This document shows, piece after piece, positions 1 to 8,938 of a stretch of DNA of 64,000 bases; within the stretch, counting starts at the first letter, position 1, and each line of letters opens with the position of its first letter. The notes beneath the pieces are model-generated. The model saw only the letters and a list, made by a program, of their open reading frames with translations. It had not been told where the DNA came from and did no database searches. This DNA is from Methanomassiliicoccaceae archaeon (GTDB lineage: Archaea; Thermoplasmatota; Thermoplasmata; Methanomassiliicoccales; Methanomethylophilaceae): contig PUJZ01000026.1 of assembly GCA_003550345.1 (NCBI GenBank), positions 1-64,000 on the forward strand, in the 5' to 3' direction. The translations under genes and the position numbers were made by a program.

Positions 1-17
1 GGCGCTGATGATTGAGC

Positions 18-563
18 TCAGATTAGGCCCGCGCCCCGCAGGTCGGCGGCGATGGTGTCCACCGCCTTCTCCACATCGGAGACAGATTTGGCCCCGGTGC
101 AGACCAGCTTGCCGGAGCTGAATAGCAGAAGGACCACCTTGGGAGAGTCCATGCGATAGACCAGGCCGGGGAACTGCTCCGGCTCGTACTCCACCTTCTC
201 CAGGCCCAGAGTGATTGCGAGGGCGTTGAGGTTGATCTCACGGCCGAGGTCGGAGGATGCCACCATGTTCTGCACCTCTATCTCCGGCCTATCATAGACG
301 TCCACCTTCTGCTCCCTCAGGCGGGCGGAGACGTAGGCTATGGCATCATGCGCCTGCTTCATGTCCTTGGCGCCGGTGCAGACCGCCTTGCCGCTGCGGA
401 ACAGCAGTATGGCTGTCTTGGGGTCCTTGATGCGGTAGATCAGGCCAGGAAAGCGCTCGGGGTCATAGTCCGCGTTCTCCATGCTCAGGGATATGGATTG
501 AAGGTCCAGGCTCTTTGCCAGGGCGGTGGAGGATACCACGTTCTCGATACGGACGGACGCCAT
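18..563 (-). CDS. tbp: TATA-box-binding protein (TBP)
   Basis: 181 aa with two imperfect direct repeats (IENVVSSTALAKSLDL.../VQNMVASSDLGREINL...; FPGLIYRIKDPKTAILLFRSGKAVCTGAK / FPGLVYRMDSPKVVLLLFSSGKLVCTGAK), diagnostic of archaeal TBP. Confidence 0.98.
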   Translation of the reverse strand: MASVRIENVVSSTALAKSLDLQSISLSMENADYDPERFPGLIYRIKDPKTAILLFRSGKAVCTGAKDMKQAHDAIAYVSARLREQKVDVYDRPEIEVQNMVASSDLGREINLNALAITLGLEKVEYEPEQFPGLVYRMDSPKVVLLLFSSGKLVCTGAKSVSDVEKAVDTIAADLRGAGLI

Positions 564-598
564 TTCTCAAGTCCTCTCCCGGTGATTTTTATGACCGT

Positions 599-949
599 TT
601 ATAAAGGTTGTTCGAGACCCATCAAAGAGTACGCCCAACGCAGCACCTCCTCGTACTCGTCACGGGGGAACGCCAAAGGATGGGGGAGGTCTCGGAAGAA
701 CCGATGCTCCATCTCCCCCTTACCAAGTGTGGCGCCGACCTCGCCAGCGCAGACGTTGCTGTCGAATATGGGGCGGCAGCCCTTGACCTTGAGCTCAAGG
801 CCGCACTCCTCCTCGAACTCGCGGCGGGCGGCATCGCGTATGGACTCTCCCTCCTCGATGCGGCCGCCTGGCATCTCCCATCCGCGGCGGGGATTACGTA
901 TCATCAGGAACTCGCCGTCACGTATCCCCACGCAATAGACCGTGCTCAT
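599..949 (-). CDS. NUDIX hydrolase
   Basis: Nudix box-like GGRIEEGESIRDAARREFEEECGLEL. Confidence 0.92.
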   Translation of the reverse strand: MSTVYCVGIRDGEFLMIRNPRRGWEMPGGRIEEGESIRDAARREFEEECGLELKVKGCRPIFDSNVCAGEVGATLGKGEMEHRFFRDLPHPLAFPRDEYEEVLRWAYSLMGLEQPL

Positions 950-1599
950 GCGCGCACCACCACCATGGCGTGGTCCTTCTCGTAGGGCTCGAGCATGCGG
1001 GCGTCCACGACCGTGAGTCCCTCCGACTCCAGCTTGGCGACGGCACGCTCCAGAATGCTGGCGGGAGCGGCGGTGACGTCCTCGGAGCGTGACTTCAGGG
1101 CAAGCATGCCCCGCTCGGCGCCGAAGGCCCGCATATTCTCCGCCAGCATGGAAGCCTGGCCCTTCTGTGCGACGTCCTGGTAGACCGCAGTGGCCCCTTC
1201 AACGGCGAAGGCCAGGTCTTGGGGCCTGCCGGCGTCGCCCATCACCGGGATCATGTTGCGGCGCCGTCCGCAGACGGTGACCAGGTCTCGGAAAGAGCGG
1301 GGCGATACCTCCACGCAATAAATGGTACCAAGGTCGAGGATGTCGGAGAAGTGGGACGCGGTGGTGCCGCTCGCCGCTCCCAGATATAGTAGGCGATCGT
1401 CGCGCCGCAGCGGCAGATCGCCGCCCAGTGCCAGATAGGCGGCGGGCTTGCTGCGCTGCAGGGACCACTCCCTCCACTCTGCGTCCCCATGGTGGTGGAG
1501 ACGCTCGCCGTAAACTCTCTGGCCAGGGTTAAGGGAGCGGGTGAGGATGCGCCCTTCCCGCCCCATCAGCCTCTCCTGGAGCCCCTCGCTGACGCGCAT
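946..1599 (-). CDS. flpA: Fibrillarin-like rRNA/tRNA 2'-O-methyltransferase
   Basis: YLGAASGTTASHFSDI SAM motif, VYQDVAQKGQASMLAEN, ALKSRSEDVT; fibrillarin family. Confidence 0.95.
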   Translation of the reverse strand: MRVSEGLQERLMGREGRILTRSLNPGQRVYGERLHHHGDAEWREWSLQRSKPAAYLALGGDLPLRRDDRLLYLGAASGTTASHFSDILDLGTIYCVEVSPRSFRDLVTVCGRRRNMIPVMGDAGRPQDLAFAVEGATAVYQDVAQKGQASMLAENMRAFGAERGMLALKSRSEDVTAAPASILERAVAKLESEGLTVVDARMLEPYEKDHAMVVVRA

Positions 1600-1638
1600 G
1601 CTTTATGCATGGTGGCCTTCCATATAAGGATATCAGAC

Positions 1639-2316
1639 ATGAGTGTCAAAGAGGAGTTGATGAGGGAGCTTCGCTCCATGGCATCACCGAGTTCGTTAAA
1701 GGGTATGGCTCATTACGGCATAGACTCCAGTAATGCCCTTGGGATCAGCATAAGAGACCTCCGCCGCATGGCATCGAAGTTGGACAAAGACCCCAGTCTC
1801 GCGGAGGAGCCCTGGAATGAGGGGCTGCGAGAAGCCCGCATCCTGGCGACCATGATCGCCCCAGTCGATATAGGCAAGGGGACGATAGAACGTTGGGTGG
1901 CTTACCTGCGGGATTGGGACAGCTGCGACCAGCTCTGCATGAACTTACTCCGCCACCGCCCCTCAGCCCTGGACCTTTCCCGCGAATGGGCCGACCGTGA
2001 GGACGAGTTCGGCCGTCGCGCCGCCTTCGCGCTGCTGGCATCGGCAGCGGTGTCCCTCAAGGGGGAGGAAAGGGACGATGAGTTCATCGCCATGCTGGAG
2101 CTTGTGGCTCGGGCGGCCGATGATCCACGCCCGCTGGTGAGGAAATCGCTGCTTTGGGCTCTGACCTCCATCGCCCGTCGCGGCCCAAGATGCCTTCAGG
2201 AGGTTGAGGCGGCCTGCATGGCCATGGCCGCAGAGGGAGGCCCCCGGGGCCGTCTCGGCCGCCAGGCCCAAAATCGTATCGCTCAAAGACGCAGAAGGTA
2301 CTCGGCGATACCATAA
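1639..2316 (+). CDS. DNA alkylation repair (AlkD-like HEAT repeat) protein
   Basis: MSVKEELMRELRSMASPSSLKGMAHYGIDSSNALGISIRDLRRMA...; AlkD-type helical repeats; start trimmed from the ORF track. Confidence 0.8.
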   Translation: MSVKEELMRELRSMASPSSLKGMAHYGIDSSNALGISIRDLRRMASKLDKDPSLAEEPWNEGLREARILATMIAPVDIGKGTIERWVAYLRDWDSCDQLCMNLLRHRPSALDLSREWADREDEFGRRAAFALLASAAVSLKGEERDDEFIAMLELVARAADDPRPLVRKSLLWALTSIARRGPRCLQEVEAACMAMAAEGGPRGRLGRQAQNRIAQRRRRYSAIP

Positions 2317-3170
2317 CCCTTCTTACCACGCCAGTCATACTCAGCCAGGGTCTCGAATAGCAGGCTGCGCGCCCCGTCCTTCTCGAAGGGCAGCACCGCC
2401 TCGCGCAGAACGCTGCCGGATATCAGGTGCCGTTTCCCCTCCTCATCGGCGATGTCGATCTCGAATGACTGCGGACCCCCTTTAGCGTTGTACCTGGTCT
2501 CCACCGTGGCGCGGCGTACCGCCAGGCTGCGGCCGTCGCGGTGCACGAAGCCTGCCACGACCTCTCCCTCGTCCACCACCAGGCGGGTGAGGTTGAAGGC
2601 AGTCCTGCGGTCGAGCTGGCAGTTTATCCACATCCATTCCTTCGGGGCGTTCCAGTCCCGGACGCCCCAGCTGTGGTCCCTCTCGCCCAGGCCACGAACC
2701 CTCCTTGACCCCCCGCCGAGCGACACCTTGCCCACCGCCTCTCCGTACTGCTCCCGGTGCTCGGTTGCCACCGCAGCGGCAAGCCTCTCGCCCTCAGCGG
2801 AGACGCAGCGCCGATAGTCGAACTCCTCGTTTAATGGCGTCCACAGCACGTCCATCTCGGCGTCAATGGGTATGGGGCCGTCCTCGGTAACGCTTGCCAG
2901 CTGACCGCTGAAGGTCAGCCTCCAACCCTCGCCCTCCGGCCTGAACGAGAGGCCTCCGGCCTCAAGGCCCCCTCCGGCGCCGCCCGCCCTCATGCCGCAG
3001 ACCATGTCCGGCGACATCATGAAGAGGAAGGCCTCCTTGGAGCCGCGGTTGGGCCGCATGCCGATGCGCATGAACGCCGTCAGATCCGCCTCGCGGTCGT
3101 GGAAGTTGAAATACAGGCTCTCGCTCCAGTCCTCATGTTCCCCCGGCTCGCGGGGCTCGAATCCGTTCAT
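2283..3170 (-). CDS. Lipocalin-like / hydroxyneurosporene-synthase-like hypothetical (DUF7064/7065-type)
   Basis: GLGERDHSWGVRDWNAPKEWMWINCQL and other beta-rich motifs characteristic of this family. Confidence 0.6.
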   Translation of the reverse strand: MNGFEPREPGEHEDWSESLYFNFHDREADLTAFMRIGMRPNRGSKEAFLFMMSPDMVCGMRAGGAGGGLEAGGLSFRPEGEGWRLTFSGQLASVTEDGPIPIDAEMDVLWTPLNEEFDYRRCVSAEGERLAAAVATEHREQYGEAVGKVSLGGGSRRVRGLGERDHSWGVRDWNAPKEWMWINCQLDRRTAFNLTRLVVDEGEVVAGFVHRDGRSLAVRRATVETRYNAKGGPQSFEIDIADEEGKRHLISGSVLREAVLPFEKDGARSLLFETLAEYDWRGKKGYGIAEYLLRL

Positions 3171-3171
3171 A

Positions 3172-5682
3172 TCATTCCTCCAGCACTATTACGCCCTCGT
3201 TGCCGTCGACCGTCAGCATCTGACCGTCGCGGATCATCCTGGTGGCAGACTTGACCGCGGTGACTGCCGGTATGCCGTACTCCCGCGACACCACAGCGCC
3301 GTGCGACAGTATGCCCCCGGTCTCGGTCACCAGGCCGCCGAGCCGGTGGAAGACCGCTGTCCATCCCGGGTCGGTGTTCGAGGCCACCAGGACGTCGCCC
3401 TTCTCCACCGCCGCCAGGTCGGCCACCGATTCCACCACCCTCGCCCGGCCGCGGAACACGCCCGGGCTGGAGGCGCTGCCCTGCACTCTCTTCCCTCCCT
3501 CGATCTCGGAAACGGTGTCATCGAACTCCGCCCGTCCCCGCAGGAACTTCGGCGGCAGCGTGTCGCGGTGGCGCATGAAGTCCCGGCGGCGGGAGGCGAT
3601 GCGCCGCCCCATGTCCTCCCCCGGCAGGGAGAACAGCTCCTCCAGATGAAGGAAGAAGACGTCCTCTTTCTCGTCCAGGAACCCCTCGGAATGTAGGCGC
3701 CGCCCGTACTCCATCAGCACCAGCCGTTGCCGGAAGAGGATGTGGTCCAGGTAGAAGCGCTGGTTCTCGCGGAAGAGCAGATAGGTCTGCGCCAGCTTTA
3801 GGACCTTGCGGAATAGGAACGCCTTCAGGGCCCCGCCCTTCATACCACTAACCATGCCCAGCACCTGCCGCTCGGCCTCGAGCCTCTCCTTCTCGCGCTC
3901 CTTCTCCACCGCCGCCAGGTCGCTGCCGGAGTCCATCAGCACCCTCAGCACGTCCAGCACCATCCCTGGGTCCTCGGCCCAACGGGGGTAGAGGATCTCC
4001 CGGGTATGGCCGCGGTGCCCGTAGTCGAAGAGGAACTCGTCCAGATGGTCGCGGAAGCGGTCGAGCATAGGGTCGCTCTCCATCAGCTCCATGAAGGCGC
4101 GGTTGTCATTGTTGCGCAGCGCGTAGGCCACATGGCGGTCCTTGGCCGCCTTCCGTGCCAGCCGGGAGAGCGCGATGTTGGTCTCCAGGGTGCGGTTGCC
4201 GGGCAGCCCGGACATCAGCTTCGAGTAGAGGCTGCCGCTAGCATCGTCAAGCCAGCTGCGCAGCAGGTGGCGGAGCATCATGTTGGAGGCGATGGAGTGG
4301 CTCACCATGCCGTAGCGTATCAGGCGATAATGGCCTATTGCAGCCTCCTCCACCTGCCGGTAGGCCCCCCGCAGCTCCTCGTAGCCCATGGCGGAGAGCT
4401 CGAGGCGGTCGAAGCGGGAGCAGAGGGCCATGAAATCCTTGGCCCAGCGGCGGTATGCGCCGTCGGTGCGGGAGAGCATGCCATCGGGGTCACGGACGGC
4501 CACCAGCAGCTGGGACATCAGCGCCCTGCCGGTGCGCGAGGGGGAACGCGATATCCTCTCCCTCTCGCCCTCCGGGTAGTAGTTGAGAAGCTCCTGGGAA
4601 CGGGCGTAGCGCGGGTAGTAGCTGAACGCCTGCTCCAGCACCCAGGTGTTGAAGTAAATGTGCGATCGGTGCAGGCGCAGCAGGGGAGAGTCCTCGATCT
4701 CCCGGTAGCCCATTATGCGGGCCCCCTCGTGGTTCACGTACTCGGTGAGCATCGGACCCATCACCGAGAAGAACAAAGGGGTGGTGGCATCGGCCCAGTC
4801 CTCGTCGCCGTAGGCCCTGGTCCATAGTATGCCGTCGTCCTCGGCCACCGTGGTGACCGGCCGGGACTGCAGCAGCCAGGCCCCTTGGCCATCGATGGCC
4901 CATTCAACATCCTGGGGCCCGCCCAGGAGCTCTTCCAGCCGCCTGCCCAGGGCGGCAAGGCCGGCGGCCTCATCATCGCTGAGCACGCTTCCGTCCCCGG
5001 AAACGGCCCCGTCCCAGCCGATGTGGTAGCGCTCGGGCGCGACACTGCCCGCGGCCAGACCGTCCCCCAGTCCGCGCACCGCCTCGATCACGGTGCGGTC
5101 CTCGCCGCTCACCGGGTCCACAGTGAACATTATCCCCGCGCAGCGGGCGTCCACCATCCGCTGCAGGACAACCGCCATCCCCCCTTCGTGATGCGGCACT
5201 CGTGCGTCGTGGCGGTAAGCGATGGCCCGCTCGTTCCAATATGAGGCCCAGCACCGCTTGGCCATATCGGCGGCCTCCTCCGCCGGAACACTGAGGAACG
5301 AGTCCTGCTGGCCGGCGAAGCTGGCCTCTGGCATGTCCTCGGCCATCGCCGAGGAGCGCACCGCCAACGGCCCCTCTGTAGAAGCCTCCATCTCCCTGCG
5401 CAGGTCTTCAGGCAGCTCAGCGGAGGCGAACATCGCCTGTATCTCCTCGGCCGCCTCCCGCAGGCGGGCGCGATCGCTGAAATCAAGGCCTTCAAGGGCG
5501 GACTCAATGCGCGGACCGATGCCGCTACGAGCCAGGAACTCGCGGTAAGCGGCGACGGTTACCACGCTGCCCTCGGGCACGGGGAGGCCGGCGGCCGTCA
5601 TGACCGCCAGGTTGCGGCCCTTGCCGCCGGCCGCTTCCGACTCGGCGGCCTCGCTGTCCGATAGGCTGAGGACCCTTTTCAT
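3172..5682 (-). CDS. PEP synthase/rifampin-phosphotransferase-like protein
   Basis: N-terminal PPDK ATP-grasp (GRNLAVMTAAGLPVPEGSVVT; AVRSSAMAEDMPEASFAGQQDSFLSV) and C-terminal phospho-His domain (GGILSHGAVVSREYGIPAV); no PEP TIM barrel, RPH-like layout. Confidence 0.8.
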   Translation of the reverse strand: MKRVLSLSDSEAAESEAAGGKGRNLAVMTAAGLPVPEGSVVTVAAYREFLARSGIGPRIESALEGLDFSDRARLREAAEEIQAMFASAELPEDLRREMEASTEGPLAVRSSAMAEDMPEASFAGQQDSFLSVPAEEAADMAKRCWASYWNERAIAYRHDARVPHHEGGMAVVLQRMVDARCAGIMFTVDPVSGEDRTVIEAVRGLGDGLAAGSVAPERYHIGWDGAVSGDGSVLSDDEAAGLAALGRRLEELLGGPQDVEWAIDGQGAWLLQSRPVTTVAEDDGILWTRAYGDEDWADATTPLFFSVMGPMLTEYVNHEGARIMGYREIEDSPLLRLHRSHIYFNTWVLEQAFSYYPRYARSQELLNYYPEGERERISRSPSRTGRALMSQLLVAVRDPDGMLSRTDGAYRRWAKDFMALCSRFDRLELSAMGYEELRGAYRQVEEAAIGHYRLIRYGMVSHSIASNMMLRHLLRSWLDDASGSLYSKLMSGLPGNRTLETNIALSRLARKAAKDRHVAYALRNNDNRAFMELMESDPMLDRFRDHLDEFLFDYGHRGHTREILYPRWAEDPGMVLDVLRVLMDSGSDLAAVEKEREKERLEAERQVLGMVSGMKGGALKAFLFRKVLKLAQTYLLFRENQRFYLDHILFRQRLVLMEYGRRLHSEGFLDEKEDVFFLHLEELFSLPGEDMGRRIASRRRDFMRHRDTLPPKFLRGRAEFDDTVSEIEGGKRVQGSASSPGVFRGRARVVESVADLAAVEKGDVLVASNTDPGWTAVFHRLGGLVTETGGILSHGAVVSREYGIPAVTAVKSATRMIRDGQMLTVDGNEGVIVLEE

Positions 5683-5770
5683 CTCCGACCGCTTCCTATG
5701 CATATGGTAGGATAATACTTTTTCAGCCGTAACACAAGCCAATTATAGGGCCCATTACAATTGACGGAGG

Positions 5771-6547
5771 ATGATGGAGCTTTTGGAGGAACTCTCGGTC
5801 CTCATACGCGACATCGCCCGCGGCATGCCTGACGCGGTCGAGCGCGGCAGGGAGATATGCCTAGGCGCCGACGGGACGCCGACCACGCAGATCGACAAGT
5901 GCGCCGAGAACGTGGCGCTGAGCCTCCTGGAGGAGAGGGACGCCCCCCTGAACGTGCTCAGCGAGGAGATAGGGTTCGTGGACCGGGGCCACGACCGCAC
6001 CCTGGTGATCGACCCCATCGACGGCACCCACAACTCCATCATGGGTGTTCCTTTGTACACCGTGTCGTTGGCGGTGGGTAGGGAGAGCCTCCGCGATGTG
6101 GAGTACGCCTACATCCGCAACCTCGTTACCGACGACGTCTACAGCGCCGTCAAGGGCCAGGGCTCGTACCACAACGGCCGGCGCATGCGCGCCCGCCAGC
6201 ATTCCGACCCCGATGAGCTGACGATGATGCTCTACCTCGGCTGCGGTGCCCATCCGGACACCTTCAAGCTGCTCAAGGGCTGCCGCCGCACCCGCGCCTA
6301 CGGCTGCGCATCGATAGAGATGTGCCTGGTGGCCGACGGAGCGGCCGACGGGTTCATGATGAACTCGGAGGACCCCTCCAAGAGGATCAGGGTAATCGAC
6401 ATCGCCGCCAGCCATCTGATTCTCCGCGAGGCGGGGGGAGAGGTCTTCGACCTTTCGGGGGAGCTCATGGACATGCCCTTCGACATCGCCGCCAGGCAGA
6501 ACTTCCTCGCCGTCGGCGACAGCAGCCTGAAGGAGGTGCTGCTCTGA
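5771..6547 (+). CDS. Inositol-monophosphatase / FBPase family phosphatase
   Basis: DPIDGTHNSIMGVPLYTVSLAV and VIDIAASHLILREAGGEVFD motifs. Confidence 0.93.
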   Translation: MMELLEELSVLIRDIARGMPDAVERGREICLGADGTPTTQIDKCAENVALSLLEERDAPLNVLSEEIGFVDRGHDRTLVIDPIDGTHNSIMGVPLYTVSLAVGRESLRDVEYAYIRNLVTDDVYSAVKGQGSYHNGRRMRARQHSDPDELTMMLYLGCGAHPDTFKLLKGCRRTRAYGCASIEMCLVADGAADGFMMNSEDPSKRIRVIDIAASHLILREAGGEVFDLSGELMDMPFDIAARQNFLAVGDSSLKEVLL

Positions 6548-7350
6548 GGTACGGCGTCTACACCAACCTGAGCATCGACGACTCCACCGCGGTCACGCGC
6601 CAGGTCCTGGACTCCCTTGAGGGCGAGGAGGTGGTGCTGGAGAGCAGCACCGCCGAGGCCATGGGGATGGAGGGCGAGCCCCTGGACGAGATGCAGGTGG
6701 ACCTGCTGGTGACCGTGGGCGGCGACGGGACGATTCTGCGGGCGATGCAGAAGAACGACGCCATAATCCTCGGCGTCAACGCGGGCACGGTCGGTTTCCT
6801 CGCCGAGGTCGCCCACGACGAGATACCGGAGGCGATGGGGAAGGTGCTCAAGGGCGAGTACTTCATCGAGAAGCGCTTCAAGCTGCGCACTGACTACGAG
6901 GGCAAGAGGCTGGCCGACGCCATGAACGAGGCGGTGATCCACAGCGACGCGGTGGCGAAGATACGCCATTTCCGCATCAAGGTCGACGAGCAGGTGGCCA
7001 CCGAGCTGCGCGCCGACGGCGTCATAGTCTCCACCCCCACCGGCTCCACCTGCTACGCCATGAGCGTCGGCTCCCCGATAATCGACCCGCACGTGAACGC
7101 CTTCGTATTCGTGCCCATGGCCCCCTTCAAGTTCGCCGCCCGGCCGATGGTGGTGCCCACCAGCGCCCGCATCAAGGTGGAGCTGCTCATGGACAAGGGC
7201 TGCCTGCTGGTGATCGACGGGCAACGGGAGTACCATATGCGGGGCAAGAGCAGCGTGGAGTTCTCCCTCTCCAAGAACTACGGGCGCTTCCTACGCTTCG
7301 AGGACAACTTCTACGCCCGGATGCAGGAGAAGCTGGTAGGTTCGCTATGA
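6544..7350 (+). CDS. nadK: NAD kinase
   Basis: VTVGGDGTILRAMQ, GVNAGTVGFLAE, STPTGSTCYAMSVGSPIIDP; likely CTG start at 6544 (no in-frame ATG/GTG/TTG close by). Confidence 0.93.
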   Translation: MRYGVYTNLSIDDSTAVTRQVLDSLEGEEVVLESSTAEAMGMEGEPLDEMQVDLLVTVGGDGTILRAMQKNDAIILGVNAGTVGFLAEVAHDEIPEAMGKVLKGEYFIEKRFKLRTDYEGKRLADAMNEAVIHSDAVAKIRHFRIKVDEQVATELRADGVIVSTPTGSTCYAMSVGSPIIDPHVNAFVFVPMAPFKFAARPMVVPTSARIKVELLMDKGCLLVIDGQREYHMRGKSSVEFSLSKNYGRFLRFEDNFYARMQEKLVGSL

Positions 7351-7715
7351 GGAAGTGGGCCATCGAGCGCGAGGTCATCGAGGCCATCAACGAGTCCGCC
7401 CGCTACAGCCTGCCCAACGAGTTCCTCTGCCTGCTGCGGGCGGAGGAGGGGGTGATATGCGAGCTGCTGTTGCTGCCCGGCACGCTGAGCGGCGAGAGCC
7501 ACGGCATTCTGGACGTGAACATGGCCCCGATATCTTACGGGGTGGCGGGCTCGGCCCACTCCCATCCCAGCCACAGCAACGAGCCCTCCGACGCCGACAT
7601 AGGCTTCTTCAACTCCATGGGCGGGGTGCACATCATCACCTGCCTGCCTTACGACGATGGAAGCTGGCGCGCATATGACAGCTCGGGCAGGCCTGTGGAC
7701 GTTGACCTGGTCTAG
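7347..7715 (+). CDS. JAMM/MPN+ metalloprotease-like protein
   Basis: AHSHPSHSNEPSDADIGFF fits the H-x-H-x10-D JAMM motif. Confidence 0.85.
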   Translation: MRKWAIEREVIEAINESARYSLPNEFLCLLRAEEGVICELLLLPGTLSGESHGILDVNMAPISYGVAGSAHSHPSHSNEPSDADIGFFNSMGGVHIITCLPYDDGSWRAYDSSGRPVDVDLV

Positions 7716-8938
7716 ATCACCTTCGATCCCGGTCCGAGCATGCCGAAGGCCTTGGCCCCGGCGCCGATGACCGCCTTCTCGAACACCACCGTGCCCGGCA
7801 GTATCATGGAGTTGATGCCGGTCTCCACGTCATCCCCCATGATCACCCCGAGCTTGCGGCGGCCGCTGTCGATGAAGCCGTCCTTGCCCATGACCCTGAT
7901 GCTGCGGTGGTCGAAGCGCAGGTTGGCGACCTTCGTCCCGGAGCCGAGGTTGCAGCGCTCGCCGATCACGCTGTCGCCCACGTAGTTGTGGTGCGGGATC
8001 TTGGTGCCGGCCATGATGACGCTGTTCTTCACCTCGGAGGCGTTGCCGACGCGGCAACCCGGCCCCAGCGAGGTGCTTGCTCTGATGTAGCAGTTGGGGC
8101 CGATGTCGCAGCCTGTTGATATGTAGGCAGGGCCTTCGATGTAGCTGCCGCTGCGGATGCGGGCGCCCTCCTCCACCACCACGTCGCCGATGATCGTCGC
8201 CCCCTCCTCGACCTCGCCCTCTATGCGCCGCTCCTGCGATGACATCAGGTGCTCGTTGGCGTTGAGCAGGTCCCAGGCCTGGCCGACGTCGATCCAAGGG
8301 CCGAGGAGCTGATGCACCTCCACCCCCTCGCCGGCGGCCATGGCCGACAGCGAGTCGGTGATCTCGTACTCGCCGCGGGCGGAGAGCTCCGTCTCCCTTA
8401 TGCGGGGGAATATCCCCAGGTCCAAAAGGTATATGGAGGCGTTTATCAGCCCGCTGCTGGGGCTCTCCGGCTTCTCGACGATGCGCAGCATCCGACCCTC
8501 CTCGGCCTCGATTACGCCGAAGCGGGAAGGGTCCTCCACGCTCGCGGCAGCGAGGACGTTCGTCCCCCCGGCCTCGTAGCGGCCTTTCATGGCAAGCAGG
8601 TCTTCCCTGTCCACCAGAACGTCCCCGGCCAGGCAGAAGAAGGGCCCGTCCATCATCCCCTCGGCCATGCCGATGGCGTGGGCGGTGCCCCGCCTCTCCT
8701 TCTGCTCCAGGTACTTGATGCTCACCCCCGTCCCCTCGCCGTTGCGGTAATGGGAGCGTATGCGGTCGCCGCGGAATCCGGTTACTATGACCACCTCCTC
8801 CACCCCCGCGCCTCTGAGGGCGTCGATGGTGTGGGTGAGGAACGGCTTCCCGGCCACCGTGAGCAGCGGTTTGGGGGTGTTGCTGGTCAAAGGCCGCAAG
8901 CGGGTCCCCTCGCCGGCGGCCAGCACCAAGGCCTTCAT
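7712..8938 (-). CDS. Bifunctional sugar-1-phosphate nucleotidyltransferase/acetyltransferase (GlmU-like)
   Basis: MKALVLAAGEGTRLRPLTSNTPKPLLTVAGKPFL plus C-terminal left-handed beta-helix hexapeptides. Confidence 0.9.
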   Translation of the reverse strand: MKALVLAAGEGTRLRPLTSNTPKPLLTVAGKPFLTHTIDALRGAGVEEVVIVTGFRGDRIRSHYRNGEGTGVSIKYLEQKERRGTAHAIGMAEGMMDGPFFCLAGDVLVDREDLLAMKGRYEAGGTNVLAAASVEDPSRFGVIEAEEGRMLRIVEKPESPSSGLINASIYLLDLGIFPRIRETELSARGEYEITDSLSAMAAGEGVEVHQLLGPWIDVGQAWDLLNANEHLMSSQERRIEGEVEEGATIIGDVVVEEGARIRSGSYIEGPAYISTGCDIGPNCYIRASTSLGPGCRVGNASEVKNSVIMAGTKIPHHNYVGDSVIGERCNLGSGTKVANLRFDHRSIRVMGKDGFIDSGRRKLGVIMGDDVETGINSMILPGTVVFEKAVIGAGAKAFGMLGPGSKVI

